Under the pieces are notes generated by a model that saw nothing but the letters and a program-made list of their open reading frames with translations, searched no databases and had not been told where the DNA came from. A stretch of DNA of 64,000 nucleotides, taken from contig CACYJV010000037.1 in assembly GCA_902774815.1 (NCBI GenBank), positions 1 to 64,000 of the forward strand. Reading direction: 5' to 3'. Origin of the DNA: an uncultured Prevotellaceae bacterium. GTDB taxonomy: Bacteria; Bacteroidota; Bacteroidia; Bacteroidales; Bacteroidaceae. Numbering within the stretch: position 1 is the stretch's first letter; each line of letters starts with the position of its first letter. Below, piece by piece: positions 40,416 through 49,766 of the stretch. The position numbers were made by a program, and so were the translations under genes.

Positions 40416-40892
40416 ATGAGAAAAGCAAAACCCAAGAAGCGTCTGGTATTGCCAGACCCAGTGTTCAACGACACCAAAGTGTCGAAGTTTGTGAACCACC
40501 TTATGTATGACGGAAAGAAGAACACGTCGTACGAGATTTTTTACAAAGCCCTTGATATCGTTAAGGCTAAGATGGCCAAGGAAGAGAAGTCGCCCCTGGA
40601 GATTTGGAAGCAGGGTCTCGACAACATTACTCCGCAGGTGGAGGTGAAGAGCCGCCGTATTGGTGGTGCTACATTCCAGGTGCCTACCGAAATTCGCCCC
40701 GACCGTAAGGAGAGCGTTTCGATGAAGAATATGATCAACTACGCACGTAAGCGTGGCGGTAAAGGCATGGCTGAAAAGCTGGCTGCCGAGATCATGGATG
40801 CTTATAACAACCAGGGTGGTGCCTTCAAGCGTAAGGAAGATATGCACCGCATGGCCGAAGCTAACCGCGCATTTGCTCATTTCAGATTCTAA
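40416..40892 (+). CDS. rpsG: 30S ribosomal protein S7
   Basis: 158 residues, full length ([59 protein letters not shown]). Binds the 3' major domain of 16S rRNA and starts its assembly. Second gene of the str operon, preceded by a structured gap and followed by a heptad-repeat leader of fusA. Confidence 0.97.
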   Translation: MRKAKPKKRLVLPDPVFNDTKVSKFVNHLMYDGKKNTSYEIFYKALDIVKAKMAKEEKSPLEIWKQGLDNITPQVEVKSRRIGGATFQVPTEIRPDRKESVSMKNMINYARKRGGKGMAEKLAAEIMDAYNNQGGAFKRKEDMHRMAEANRAFAHFRF

Positions 40893-40893
40893 T

Positions 40894-40959
40894 TTAGGAT
40901 TAGGTAATAGCAGGTAAAAAGGTTCAGGTAATAATACAAATCAAATAACAAATCAATAA
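40894..40959 (+). repeat. Heptad leader repeat before fusA
   Basis: GATTAGG, TAATAGC, AGGTAAA, AAGGTTC, AGGTAAT, AATACAA, ATCAAAT, AACAAAT, CAATAA then ATG. The GGTAAT type resembles the TonB receptor leader, the last part the AAATCAA type. Confidence 0.65.
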
Positions 40960-43077
40960 ATGGCAAATCGCGACTTACATTTGACTCGCAACATCGGCAT
41001 CATGGCCCATATCGATGCCGGAAAGACAACGACCTCTGAGCGTATCCTCTTCTATACGGGTAAGACCCATAAGATTGGTGAGGTGCACGATGGTGCTGCT
41101 ACCATGGACTGGATGGCTCAAGAACAGGAGCGTGGTATTACCATTACTTCCGCTGCTACAACATGTAACTGGAATTACGACAATAAGACCTTTAAGATCA
41201 ATCTGATCGACACTCCGGGACACGTCGACTTCACCGCTGAGGTGGAGCGTTCGCTTCGTGTGCTCGATGGTGCCGTTGCAACTTACTCGGCAGCCGATGG
41301 CGTGCAGCCTCAGTCGGAGACTGTATGGCGTCAGGCCGATAAGTACAACGTTCCTCGTATCGGCTATGTCAACAAGATGGACCGTTCGGGTGCTGACTTC
41401 TTTGAGACAGTCCAGCAGATGCGCGACATCCTGGGTGCCAACCCCTGCCCCGTGCAGATTCCTATCGGTGCCGAGGAGAACTTCAAGGGCGTTGTCGACC
41501 TCATCAAGATGAAGGCTATCCTGTGGCACGATGAGACCATGGGCGCTGAATACGACATTGAGGAGATTCCTGCCGACCTCGTCGACGAGGCCAACGAGTG
41601 GCGCGAGAAGATGATCGAACAGGCTGCCAACTTCGATGACAACCTGATGGAGATGTATCTTGATGGTCAGGAGATTCCTGCAGAGATGATTATCGCAGCC
41701 CTGCGTAAGGGATGCTGCTCGATGGAAGTCACTCCAATGGTGCTCGGTTCTTCCTATAAGAATAAAGGTGTGCAGCCCCTGCTTGACTATGTCTGCGCAT
41801 TCCTTCCTTCACCTCTCGATACTGAGGCTGTGATGGGTGTGAACCCCAACACTGAGGAGGAAGAGGGCCGCAAGCCCAGCGAGGACGAGCCTACTGCAGC
41901 TCTGGCATTCAAGATCGCTACCGATCCTTACATGGGTCGTCTGGTGTTCTTCCGTGTCTATTCGGGTAAGGTACAGGCTGGTTCGTACGTCTTCAACCCC
42001 CGTTCTGGCAAGAAGGAGCGCATCAGCCGCCTCTTCCAGATGAACTCGAACAAGGAGATTCCCATGGAGTCAATCGACGCTGGCGACATCGGCGCAGGCG
42101 TAGGCTTCAAGGACATCCGTACTGGTGACACCCTCTGCGACGAAGAGCATCCTATCGTGCTTGAGTCGATGACATTCCCCGACACGGTGATCTCCATCGC
42201 CGTGGAGCCGAAGAGCCAGGCCGACATTGCCAAGCTCGACAACGGACTTGCCAAGCTGGCCGAGGAAGACCCGACCTTCACCGTTCGTACCGACGAGCAG
42301 AGTGGCCAGACCATCATCTCGGGTATGGGTGAGTTGCACCTCGACATCATCATCGATCGTCTGAAGCGTGAGTTCAAGGTGGAGTGCAACCAGGGTAAGC
42401 CCCAGGTGAACTATAAGGAAGCCATCACGAAGACCATTGAGAACCATCGTGAGACTTACAAGAAGCAGACTGGTGGTCGCGGTAAGTTTGCCGATATCAT
42501 CGTCAACGTAGGTCCGAAGGATCCTGACTACACTGAGGGCGATCTGCAGTTCATCAACGAGGTGAAGGGTGGTAACATTCCTAAGGAGTACATCCCCTCT
42601 ATCCAGAAGGGCTTCGAGACAGCCATGAAGAATGGTGTGCTTGGAGGCTATCCCATGACAGGTCTGAAGGTGACAGTCGTCGATGGTTCGTTCCACCCCG
42701 TGGACTCCGACCAGCTGTCGTTCGAGCTCGCTGCTATCAACGCCTACCGCAATATCTGCCCGAAGGCCGGTCCCGCACTGATGGAACCGATCATGAAGGT
42801 CGAAGTTGTTACTCCCGAGGAGAACATGGGCGACGTGATTGGCGACCTGAACAAGCGTCGCGGTCAGGTGGAAGGCATGGAAGAGGCTCGTTCCGGTGCA
42901 CGTGTCATCAAGGCAAAGGTTCCCCTTGCTGAGATGTTTGGCTACGTTACCGCACTGCGTACCATTACTTCTGGTCGCGCTACCAGTTCGATGGAGTACG
43001 ATCACCATGCACCGCTTTCAAGCTCAATCGCAAAGGCTGTGCTTGAAGAGGTGAAAGGTCGTGCTGACCTCGTCTAA
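40960..43077 (+). CDS. fusA: Elongation factor G
   Basis: 705 residues, full length. GTPase motifs: G1 AHIDAGKTT (16-24), G3 DTPGHVDF (about 86-93), G4 NKMDRSGAD; domain IV and V features near the C-terminus ([20 protein letters not shown]). Catalyses translocation. Bacteroidota may carry more than one EF-G; its place in the str operon points to the housekeeping copy. Confidence 0.97.
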   Translation: MANRDLHLTRNIGIMAHIDAGKTTTSERILFYTGKTHKIGEVHDGAATMDWMAQEQERGITITSAATTCNWNYDNKTFKINLIDTPGHVDFTAEVERSLRVLDGAVATYSAADGVQPQSETVWRQADKYNVPRIGYVNKMDRSGADFFETVQQMRDILGANPCPVQIPIGAEENFKGVVDLIKMKAILWHDETMGAEYDIEEIPADLVDEANEWREKMIEQAANFDDNLMEMYLDGQEIPAEMIIAALRKGCCSMEVTPMVLGSSYKNKGVQPLLDYVCAFLPSPLDTEAVMGVNPNTEEEEGRKPSEDEPTAALAFKIATDPYMGRLVFFRVYSGKVQAGSYVFNPRSGKKERISRLFQMNSNKEIPMESIDAGDIGAGVGFKDIRTGDTLCDEEHPIVLESMTFPDTVISIAVEPKSQADIAKLDNGLAKLAEEDPTFTVRTDEQSGQTIISGMGELHLDIIIDRLKREFKVECNQGKPQVNYKEAITKTIENHRETYKKQTGGRGKFADIIVNVGPKDPDYTEGDLQFINEVKGGNIPKEYIPSIQKGFETAMKNGVLGGYPMTGLKVTVVDGSFHPVDSDQLSFELAAINAYRNICPKAGPALMEPIMKVEVVTPEENMGDVIGDLNKRRGQVEGMEEARSGARVIKAKVPLAEMFGYVTALRTITSGRATSSMEYDHHAPLSSSIAKAVLEEVKGRADLV

Positions 43078-43086
43078 AGGAGTAAT

Positions 43087-43112
43087 CCCCAGCACCTCCC
43101 TAGGAGGGGAGC
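43087..43112 (-). repeat. GC-rich repeat unit between fusA and rpsJ
   Basis: Minus strand GCTCCCCTCCTAGGGAGGTG then CTGGGG. A perfect inner palindrome CTCCCTAGGAG lies within. Related to the units in malY, DUF4249 and the TonB receptor, here non-coding. Confidence 0.6.
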
Positions 43113-43169
43113 AAGAAAAAAAGCAGGAGGGTCGCTGAGCAAATGACTCTTTAGCGACCACTCCACTTT

Positions 43170-43206
43170 ATATAAATCGTAAATCAATAAATCGTAAATT
43201 TAAATT
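43170..43206 (+). repeat. Heptad leader repeat before rpsJ
   Basis: AAATCGT, AAATCAA, TAAATCG, TAAATTT, AAATT then ATG. Same unit as before mdh, RDD, DUF58 and Xaa-Pro peptidase genes. Confidence 0.78.
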
Positions 43207-43512
43207 ATGAGTCAGAAAATTCGTATCAAGCTGAAGAGCTATGACCACAAATTGGTCGACAAGTCAGCAGAGAAGATTGTGAAGGCAGTGAAGGCTACGG
43301 GTGCTGTTGTCAGCGGTCCGATTCCCCTCCCCACCCACAAGCGCATCTTCACCGTGAACCGTAGTACATTCGTCAACAAAAAAGCTCGTGAGCAGTTCCA
43401 GCTCTCGAACTACAAGCGTCTCATCGACATCTATTCGTCGACCGCAAAGACAGTTGACGCCCTGATGAAGCTCGAACTCCCTAGCGGTGTAGAGGTCGAA
43501 ATCAAGGTCTAG
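43207..43512 (+). CDS. rpsJ: 30S ribosomal protein S10
   Basis: 101 residues, full length ([53 protein letters not shown]). S10 is normally the first gene of the S10 operon, with rplC next. Here a strong terminator follows it, and rplC is 3.8 kb away beyond an unrelated gene. In transcription it therefore belongs to the str operon. Confidence 0.97.
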   Translation: MSQKIRIKLKSYDHKLVDKSAEKIVKAVKATGAVVSGPIPLPTHKRIFTVNRSTFVNKKAREQFQLSNYKRLIDIYSSTAKTVDALMKLELPSGVEVEIKV

Positions 43513-43534
43513 TACAACAGCGGCGCAATTATAA

Positions 43535-43572
43535 ACGGCACATCAGAAGGACTTTCTGGTGTGCCGCTTTTT
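43535..43572 (+). terminator. Terminator after rpsJ
   Basis: ACGGCAC-a-TCAGAA (43535-43548) pairs with TTtCTG-g-TGTGCCG (43554-43566), followed by CTTTTTG. A standard intrinsic terminator in the place where the S10 operon normally continues. Confidence 0.85.
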
Positions 43573-43601
43573 GTGTTGTACAGAAAAAGTTAACGATTTA
43601 T

Positions 43602-43632
43602 TTGGTTATCACTTTTAATTTCGTTATCTTTG
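43602..43632 (+). promoter_or_regulatory. Promoter of the large BspA-like gene
   Basis: -33 TTG (43602-43604), 20 bp, -7 TATCTTTG (43625-43632). Confidence 0.78.
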
Positions 43633-43783
43633 CATCCGAGACCTTATGCCCAAAAAGTATGGGCAAAACTAACCACGTGTACAAGAATCATAAGATTTCT
43701 TATTCGGTGTCATCGGATAGAAATAGTTGAAAGTAGAGTAGATCATTCTAACAATTAAATAAACCCCTAAAAAAGAATCGCTT
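43633..43783 (+). promoter_or_regulatory. Long structured leader of the large BspA-like gene
   Basis: About 145 nt. ATCCGA pairs with TCGGAT some 80 bases later, enclosing a hairpin TGCCCA-aaaagta-TGGGCA and another AAGAATC-ataa-GATTtCTT. Could be a regulatory leader; not matched to a known riboswitch. Confidence 0.45.
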
Positions 43784-46700
43784 ATGAAAACAAAGATTGC
43801 CCAGGCAAGTCAACGCTTCATGAAGCGCAACTTGTTGCTCCTTATGCTTCTGGCATGTGGGATGAGTGCCTATGCCGATGGTTATGAACGGGATGGCGAG
43901 ATTACAGAAAATGGAGTGAAATATCTTTTAGTTAAATACGTCCCCTATTTGGGAGACCCAAGTTATTATGCATCTGTTTCTGCATTTGTTAATCCAGAAC
44001 CTAATTTGGTTATTCCCAAATACGTGTTTTATAATAACAACCAATACAAGGTTACTTCTTTTTGCCCATATTATCTACCGAATAGTTCCTATTCAAGACG
44101 AACGCTTTCATCTGATGTCGTAACATCGATTACATTAAAAGGAAGTATTGATTTTAATGGTAGTGCTGATAAACCTACTTTTAATTGCCCAAACCTGACC
44201 GACATCTATTGCGAAGGGGAAACGCCAGTTATAAATGGTGCTTACGAAAATTTGTTTGTTAGTCCAGCGGCAAATACCATCACCATTCATCTGACAGACA
44301 AGACGGAAGATGAAATTATTGCTTTAAAGAGTAAAAGTCCATGGAATAGTTTCAAAGACGTTGTGGAAAGAACTACTACCCACGTTGTATTGACAGCAGG
44401 AGTGGGCAACAAAAGTATTGAAGTGTGGAATGCTGATACGCTGGTGACCACCCTTTCTCCTGAAGGAGGCACCGTTTGGAACGACATAAATAATGTGGAG
44501 AGCTTCCAACTTCGGGTTCCTAATCAGTATCTTGAGAAAATTCTCATCAATGGCGAGGACGTAACGACAACGTTGCCCAGCACCACGCCTGATGATCCTG
44601 CCTACGAGGGATATACATTCTATACCGTGTCTCACTTGAGGGATTTTACTATTGTAGAAGTAAAATACAATGACAAAGTACCTCAGAACTTCAAGACCGA
44701 TGCGTTCCGTGTTCAAATGTCTGGTGAAGGTTCGGTGCATGGTGTGATCAAGTTTGTTGATTACTCGACTTATGATGGTGACTCATATTCATTCGACCTT
44801 TCTGATGGAAACACAACCGTTTGGAATTTTGTGTTCAGTAATCCTGGAGAATACGGAGCACGCCGATTGAGAGAAGTGGAGAAGCTGGATGTCAGAGTTA
44901 CGCCGAAGGTCAACAATCCCAGCGCCATTGTTTTTGAAGCAGGCAGGTCGCCTTCCACCATGCAGGACAATGGTGACGGTAGCTACACCTATACCATCTC
45001 TGGCAATGATTTGACATCCAACTGGGTGAACATCAGCATGCCGTCAACCAACTTTGGCGATGTGAAGACGATGATTACCTCGAAAAACGATATTAAGCTG
45101 GGCTACTACTTTGCCATCTACGATTATATGGATGCATGGTATATGCCTGCGACCGAACAACAGGGATCTTCAATCGTGAACAGGTCCGTAACAGTCAACC
45201 ATTCCGATATACAGTTTTCTGATGTGGAGAGTTATAGTGATCAGATAGGAATCATATACGTGGAATTGCCCTTAAGCACATTCCCCCAATTCCGTCTTAG
45301 CGAGGATGGCGTCGACTGCACCGCTGATTGCGAGTGGCATACTGCCGGACAGTACCTCAATTACGTGGATGATCAATATAATACAACTCAGTTCGAGTGT
45401 CCTGTCGATGGCTACTACTACAAGTTGAAGAGCATCAAGGCCGACTCTTATGTAACTGTCGACAACGGCGAGGGTGAGATAGAGTCGCCCTATGTGGTTC
45501 CCATCACCGCAAAGAGCTACGGCAATGGCATCTTGAACCTGCTCAACAGCGAGGGTGAAGTAGTTGCAACAGCTGCCGATGGTGAGGAGAATACTGCTAA
45601 CTGGACGAAGTACGGAGCCGTGACGCTGGCCGTGACGGCTCCTGCAGGAGTGGACTTTGCCAACTATGAAGCCTATCTGCTCGTGGACGGTACAGAAAAC
45701 CACCTGGAGAAGACCGTTGGCACAGACGGCAAGACCTCCTTCAACACCCTCACCATGGAGAATGTTATCACTGCCCACACTATTATCCTCGTGATGAAGC
45801 AGACGGGTGAGACAGTACTTCCTGATCTTATTGACTTCGCCGATGCCGAGGTGAAGCGCATCTGCGTGGAGAACTGGGATACTGATGGCGACGGTGAACT
45901 CTCGAAGGCAGAGGCTGCAGCGGTGACGACGCTGAAGAAAGATAATGGAAACGGCACCTATGGTAATTTCGTATTCCGTGATGCAGATATTACCTCGTTT
46001 GATGAGTTACAATACTTCACAGGACTGACGAGTATTGAGGATAATGCCTTTTTAATGAGTAGTGTGACATCTGTGGTGATTCCTAAGCAAATTGAGAAGA
46101 TTGGCAAAGATGCTTTTCGTTATTGCTTCAAACTCAAGTCTGTACAGTTGCCTGAAGGACTCAAGACAATGGATGAATACAGTTTCTTCAATTGTACTAG
46201 TCTGTCAGAGATTCGTTTACCACAAACGTTGGAAACCATAGCTAATGGAGTCTTGGGTTCTTGTGCGCTGAAATATGTATACATTCCAAATAGTGTTACA
46301 AGCATTGGTGATGGTGCGTTAACCGGATGCCCAGAACTTAGGTCAATAGCAGTGGATGTTCGGAATACTTTTTACGATTCTCGGAAAGGTTGTGATGCAA
46401 TCATCGAAAAATCAGGAGCCAAGCTCGTTGCTGCATGCTATAATACTGTGATTCCTGATGATGTAAAGACTATTGGTTATTCTGCATTTTCTAGCCAAAG
46501 GTATACGACCTTAGAGATACCTAGTTGGATAGAGTCCATAGAAAGTTATGCTTACGCTAGTTTACATTATGTAAAAAGTGTCGTATCAAAGATAAAAACA
46601 CCATTCGCTTTTGGCGAAAAAGCCTTTAATGGTCTGTATGAGAGCTGTGTGCTGACGGTTCCCAAAGGTACGAAGCAAGCCTATATTGATGCTGGTTGGA

Positions 46701-46831
46701 CAGAGGACATCTTCAAGGGCGGCATTGTAGAGGCTGAAGATGAGTCTTCTGCCTTGGGTGACTTGAACGGCGACGGTTCTGTAACGATTGCCGACGTGAC
46801 GAGACTGGTGAATATTATCCTTGGCAGATAA
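43784..46831 (+). CDS. Large BspA-like leucine-rich repeat surface protein with EF-hand-type ends
   Basis: 1015 residues. Signal peptide (about 15-31, RNLLLLMLLACGMSAYA). N-terminal part has short LRR-like and unknown beta-rich regions; residues about 660-670 on carry an EF-hand-like loop (DTDGDGELSKAE, about 704-715), then LRR_5/BspA repeats (about 735-960: VTSVVIPKQIEKIGKDAF; LKTMDEYSFFNCTSLSEIRL; PNSVTSIGDGALTGC). The end, GDLNGDGSVTIADVTRLVNI, is a dockerin-like tail common on secreted Prevotella proteins. The first and last parts are AT-rich and the middle GC-richer, as in a mosaic gene. Sits between rpsJ and rplC, interrupting the S10 operon; a surface adhesion role is likely. Confidence 0.88.
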   Translation: MKTKIAQASQRFMKRNLLLLMLLACGMSAYADGYERDGEITENGVKYLLVKYVPYLGDPSYYASVSAFVNPEPNLVIPKYVFYNNNQYKVTSFCPYYLPNSSYSRRTLSSDVVTSITLKGSIDFNGSADKPTFNCPNLTDIYCEGETPVINGAYENLFVSPAANTITIHLTDKTEDEIIALKSKSPWNSFKDVVERTTTHVVLTAGVGNKSIEVWNADTLVTTLSPEGGTVWNDINNVESFQLRVPNQYLEKILINGEDVTTTLPSTTPDDPAYEGYTFYTVSHLRDFTIVEVKYNDKVPQNFKTDAFRVQMSGEGSVHGVIKFVDYSTYDGDSYSFDLSDGNTTVWNFVFSNPGEYGARRLREVEKLDVRVTPKVNNPSAIVFEAGRSPSTMQDNGDGSYTYTISGNDLTSNWVNISMPSTNFGDVKTMITSKNDIKLGYYFAIYDYMDAWYMPATEQQGSSIVNRSVTVNHSDIQFSDVESYSDQIGIIYVELPLSTFPQFRLSEDGVDCTADCEWHTAGQYLNYVDDQYNTTQFECPVDGYYYKLKSIKADSYVTVDNGEGEIESPYVVPITAKSYGNGILNLLNSEGEVVATAADGEENTANWTKYGAVTLAVTAPAGVDFANYEAYLLVDGTENHLEKTVGTDGKTSFNTLTMENVITAHTIILVMKQTGETVLPDLIDFADAEVKRICVENWDTDGDGELSKAEAAAVTTLKKDNGNGTYGNFVFRDADITSFDELQYFTGLTSIEDNAFLMSSVTSVVIPKQIEKIGKDAFRYCFKLKSVQLPEGLKTMDEYSFFNCTSLSEIRLPQTLETIANGVLGSCALKYVYIPNSVTSIGDGALTGCPELRSIAVDVRNTFYDSRKGCDAIIEKSGAKLVAACYNTVIPDDVKTIGYSAFSSQRYTTLEIPSWIESIESYAYASLHYVKSVVSKIKTPFAFGEKAFNGLYESCVLTVPKGTKQAYIDAGWTEDIFKGGIVEAEDESSALGDLNGDGSVTIADVTRLVNIILGR

Positions 46832-46849
46832 ACATTATTCCTATCTCCG

Positions 46850-46970
46850 GAGGATTGCCCTGCCAGAGGCGTTTTCATGCTGCCACATCCGCCACTTAGC
46901 TATTCCTGCTGATATCAGCAGGGTACGAGTGACAGATGTGGCAGCAAGTTGTGATCCTCCTTGCTGCATG
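46850..46970. other. Nested inverted repeats downstream of the BspA-like gene
   Basis: GGAGGAT pairs with ATCCTCC, inside it GCTGCCACATC pairs with GATGTGGCAGC, and at the centre the perfect 18-base palindrome CCTGCTGATATCAGCAGG (about 46906-46923). No T-run follows, so it is not a normal terminator. It may be a folded RNA, a protein-binding site or the remnant of the inserted element. Confidence 0.6.
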
Positions 46971-47142
46971 CCAATTTGCAGTGAGCTTATTGCCAACACG
47001 TGGTAACGGCATTTCTGGATGCTGATTACGATTTTGGTAATGCGTTTTCTCTTGCTTTCCGTCTGATATGTTTATAGGGTAGTTGCCCCATGTGGTAGAA
47101 GTTTTTTGTGTTAAATAATCATAAATGTTGATGTATGAGTGA
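46971..47142. other. Gap before the rplC promoter
   Basis: No gene, RNA gene or repeat recognised. AT content rises towards the promoter. Confidence 0.4.
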
Positions 47143-47172
47143 TTGTTTTCTAGAAAAATAGTTGTACCTTTG
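47143..47172 (+). promoter_or_regulatory. Promoter of the rplC-led ribosomal operon
   Basis: -33 TTG (47143-47145), 19 bp, -7 TACCTTTG (47165-47172). The spacer TCTAGAAAAATAGTT is much like that of the rpsM promoter at 58931. It restarts transcription after the insert. Confidence 0.8.
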
Positions 47173-47260
47173 CACCCGCTAATGAGCGTATTGCGCTGGC
47201 TCGCAGGCCATCAATACCCTGAAAGAGAACAACTTAACCTTCAAATGAGAAGAAGTGAGT

Positions 47261-47314
47261 GTTTCTTTTTAAGTGGAAATTGTGTGCGAAAAAGTGCGAC
47301 GCTTAAAAAGAAAC
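47261..47314 (+). promoter_or_regulatory. Hairpin in the rplC leader
   Basis: GTTTCTTTTTAAG (47261-47273) pairs perfectly over 13 bp with CTTAAAAAGAAAC (47302-47314). The whole leader is about 175 nt. In other bacteria the S10 operon leader is bound by L4, coded by the second gene here; this hairpin is a candidate for such control. Confidence 0.6.
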
Positions 47315-47354
47315 AAGAATATATTCACATTATTATTTAATTTTTTAAACTGAA

Positions 47355-47969
47355 ATGCCAGGATTAATTGGAAAGAAAATCGGAATGACATCCGTTTTCA
47401 GTGCCGACGGTAAGAATGTACCGTGCACTGTTATCGAAGCTGGTCCTTGTGTTGTTACACAAGTCAAGACCGTTGAGAAGGACGGCTACAAGGCCGTGCA
47501 GCTTGGTTTTGGCGAGGCAAAGGAGAAGCGTACCACTAAACCTATGATGGGCGTCTTCAAGAAGGCCGGTACAACACCGAAAAAGCACTTGGCCGAGTTC
47601 AAGTTTGACGAGGAGTACAACCTCGGCGACACTATCACGGTCGAACTCTTCGGCGATGCCGAGTTCGTTGACGTGATTGGTACGTCGAAGGGTAAGGGCT
47701 TCCAGGGTGTAATGAAGCGCCATGGTTTTGGTGGTGTCGGCCAGGCTACTCACGGCCAGGACGACCGCGCTCGTAAGCCGGGTTCTATCGGTGCCTGCTC
47801 GTACCCCGCAAAGGTGTTCAAGGGCATGCGCATGGGTGGCCAGATGGGTGGTGACCGCGTCACGACTCAGAATCTCAGAGTGTTAAAGGTGATTCCGGAG
47901 CACAACCTGCTTCTCGTTAAGGGTAGCTGTGCCGGATGTAATGGTTCAACTGTTTTAATTCAGAAGTAA
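47355..47969 (+). CDS. rplC: 50S ribosomal protein L3
   Basis: 204 residues, full length ([59 protein letters not shown]). Early-assembly protein near the peptidyl-transferase centre. First gene of the remaining S10-spc-alpha block, with its own promoter and leader. rplD begins one base after its stop. Confidence 0.97.
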   Translation: MPGLIGKKIGMTSVFSADGKNVPCTVIEAGPCVVTQVKTVEKDGYKAVQLGFGEAKEKRTTKPMMGVFKKAGTTPKKHLAEFKFDEEYNLGDTITVELFGDAEFVDVIGTSKGKGFQGVMKRHGFGGVGQATHGQDDRARKPGSIGACSYPAKVFKGMRMGGQMGGDRVTTQNLRVLKVIPEHNLLLVKGSCAGCNGSTVLIQK

Positions 47970-47970
47970 C

Positions 47971-48600
47971 ATGGAAGTTAGCGTATTGAATATCAATGGT
48001 CAGGAGACCGGAAGAAAGGTAACCCTCAATGAGGCTATCTTTGGAATTGAGCCTAATGACCACGTTCTGTATCTGGACGTTAAGCAGTATCTTGCTAATC
48101 AGCGTCAGGGAACCGCCAAGTCGAAGGAAAGAAGCGAAATCACCGGATCCACTCGTAAGCTCATCCGCCAGAAGGGTGGTGGCGGCGCTCGTCGTGGCGA
48201 CATCAAGTCTCCCGTCCTCAAGGGTGGTGGTCGCGTATTCGGTCCGAAACCCCGCGATTACAGCTTCAAACTCAATAAGAAGGTGAAGCAGCTTGCTCGC
48301 CGTTCTGCTCTCTCGTACAAGGCTCAGGAGAATGCAATCATCGTCGTTGAAGACTTCACGATGGATGCCCCCAAGACCAAGGAGTTCATCAACATTACTA
48401 AGAACCTTAAGGTCGAGGACAAGAAGCTGTTGCTCCTTTTGCCGGAAGTGGATAAAAATGTAAATTTGTCGGCTCGTAACTTGAAGCGCGCTGAAGTGAT
48501 GACAGCATCTGCACTTAACACCTATAAGGTTTTGAACGCTGATGTACTTGTTGTTACCGAGAAGTCGCTCGAGTCTATCGACGGAGTCTTAAATAAGTAA
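47971..48600 (+). CDS. rplD: 50S ribosomal protein L4
   Basis: 209 residues, full length. The internal basic loop that reaches into the exit tunnel is visible ([40 protein letters not shown]). In E. coli L4 represses its own operon by binding the leader; the leader hairpin at 47261-47314 might serve this here. Confidence 0.97.
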   Translation: MEVSVLNINGQETGRKVTLNEAIFGIEPNDHVLYLDVKQYLANQRQGTAKSKERSEITGSTRKLIRQKGGGGARRGDIKSPVLKGGGRVFGPKPRDYSFKLNKKVKQLARRSALSYKAQENAIIVVEDFTMDAPKTKEFINITKNLKVEDKKLLLLLPEVDKNVNLSARNLKRAEVMTASALNTYKVLNADVLVVTEKSLESIDGVLNK

Positions 48601-48616
48601 ATAGGAGAAACAAGAT

Positions 48617-48910
48617 ATGGCATTTATCATTAAGCCCCTGGTCACTGAGAAGATGACCAAAATCACTGAGAAGCAGGAAAACCGTTTCGGTTTCATTGTG
48701 CGTCCCGAGGCTAATAAGCTCCAGATTAAGAAAGAAGTCGAGGACACATACAACGTTACAGTGATTAGTGTGAACACGGTTCGCTATGCCGGCAAGCGCT
48801 CGTCGCGCTACACGAAGGCAGGTCTTGTGAAAGGTCAGAAGCCCGCGTTCAAGAAAGCAATCGTCACTCTGAAAGAGGGCGAGTCAATTGATTTTTACAG
48901 CAATATTTAA
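48617..48910 (+). CDS. rplW: 50S ribosomal protein L23
   Basis: 97 residues. FIIKPLVTEKMTKITEKQEN at the N-terminus and NTVRYAGKRSSRYTKAG are typical. Lies at the tunnel exit, where trigger factor and SRP dock. Usual length and place between rplD and rplB. Confidence 0.96.
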   Translation: MAFIIKPLVTEKMTKITEKQENRFGFIVRPEANKLQIKKEVEDTYNVTVISVNTVRYAGKRSSRYTKAGLVKGQKPAFKKAIVTLKEGESIDFYSNI

Positions 48911-48916
48911 TAAGAA

Positions 48917-49744
48917 ATGGCAGTACGTAAATTAAAACCGGTTACTCCGGGACAAAGACACAAGGTTATTGGCACGTTCGAGGATATTACTGCATCCGTG
49001 CCAGAGAAGTCTCTCGTTTTCGGTAAACGCTCTACCGGTGGTCGAAACAACACCGGAAAAATGACTGTCCGCTACATGGGCGGTGGTCACAAGAGAAAGT
49101 ATCGTCTGATCGACTTTAAACGTGAGAAAGATGGTGTTCCAGCTGTAGTGAAGACAATCGAGTACGATCCGAACCGTTCGGCTCGCATCGCTCTGTTGTT
49201 CTACGCTGATGGTGAAAAACGTTACATTATTGCTCCTAACGGACTGCAGGTGGGTGCTACACTGATGTCAGGTGCAGAAGCTGCCCCTGAGGTTGGTAAT
49301 GCCCTTCCGCTGGCTAACATCCCCGTTGGTACCGTGATCCACAACATTGAGTTGCGTCCGGGACAGGGTGCTCTGCTCGTTCGTTCGGCTGGTAATTTTG
49401 CTCAGTTGACTTCTCGTGAAGGCAGTTACTGTGTGATTAAGCTCCCTTCGGGTGAAACCCGCAAGATTCTCTCTGCTTGTAAAGCTACTGTAGGTAGTGT
49501 AGGCAACTCCGACCACGCTCTTGAGCAGTCGGGTAAGGCTGGTCGCTCACGTTGGCTCGGCCGTCGTCCTCACAACCGTGGTGTTGTCATGAACCCGCAC
49601 GATCACCCGATGGGTGGTGGTGAAGGCCGTCAGTCTGGTGGACATCCGCGTTCACGTAAGGGTCTCTACGCTAAGGGTCTGAAGACACGTGCACCGAAGA
49701 AGCTTTCGAACAAGTACATCATCGAAAGAGCTAACAAGAAGTAA
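48917..49744 (+). CDS. rplB: 50S ribosomal protein L2
   Basis: 275 residues, full length. The conserved C-terminal region with the key histidine is present ([20 protein letters not shown]), also [20 protein letters not shown]. Needed for subunit joining and the peptidyl-transferase centre. Confidence 0.97.
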   Translation: MAVRKLKPVTPGQRHKVIGTFEDITASVPEKSLVFGKRSTGGRNNTGKMTVRYMGGGHKRKYRLIDFKREKDGVPAVVKTIEYDPNRSARIALLFYADGEKRYIIAPNGLQVGATLMSGAEAAPEVGNALPLANIPVGTVIHNIELRPGQGALLVRSAGNFAQLTSREGSYCVIKLPSGETRKILSACKATVGSVGNSDHALEQSGKAGRSRWLGRRPHNRGVVMNPHDHPMGGGEGRQSGGHPRSRKGLYAKGLKTRAPKKLSNKYIIERANKK

Positions 49745-49766
49745 ACAAGTTAACTAAGAGTAAATT

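Noticed and set aside
42070-43008. 312-residue ORF on the minus strand
   Set aside because: Lies inside fusA on the other strand; typical antisense open frame of a highly expressed gene.
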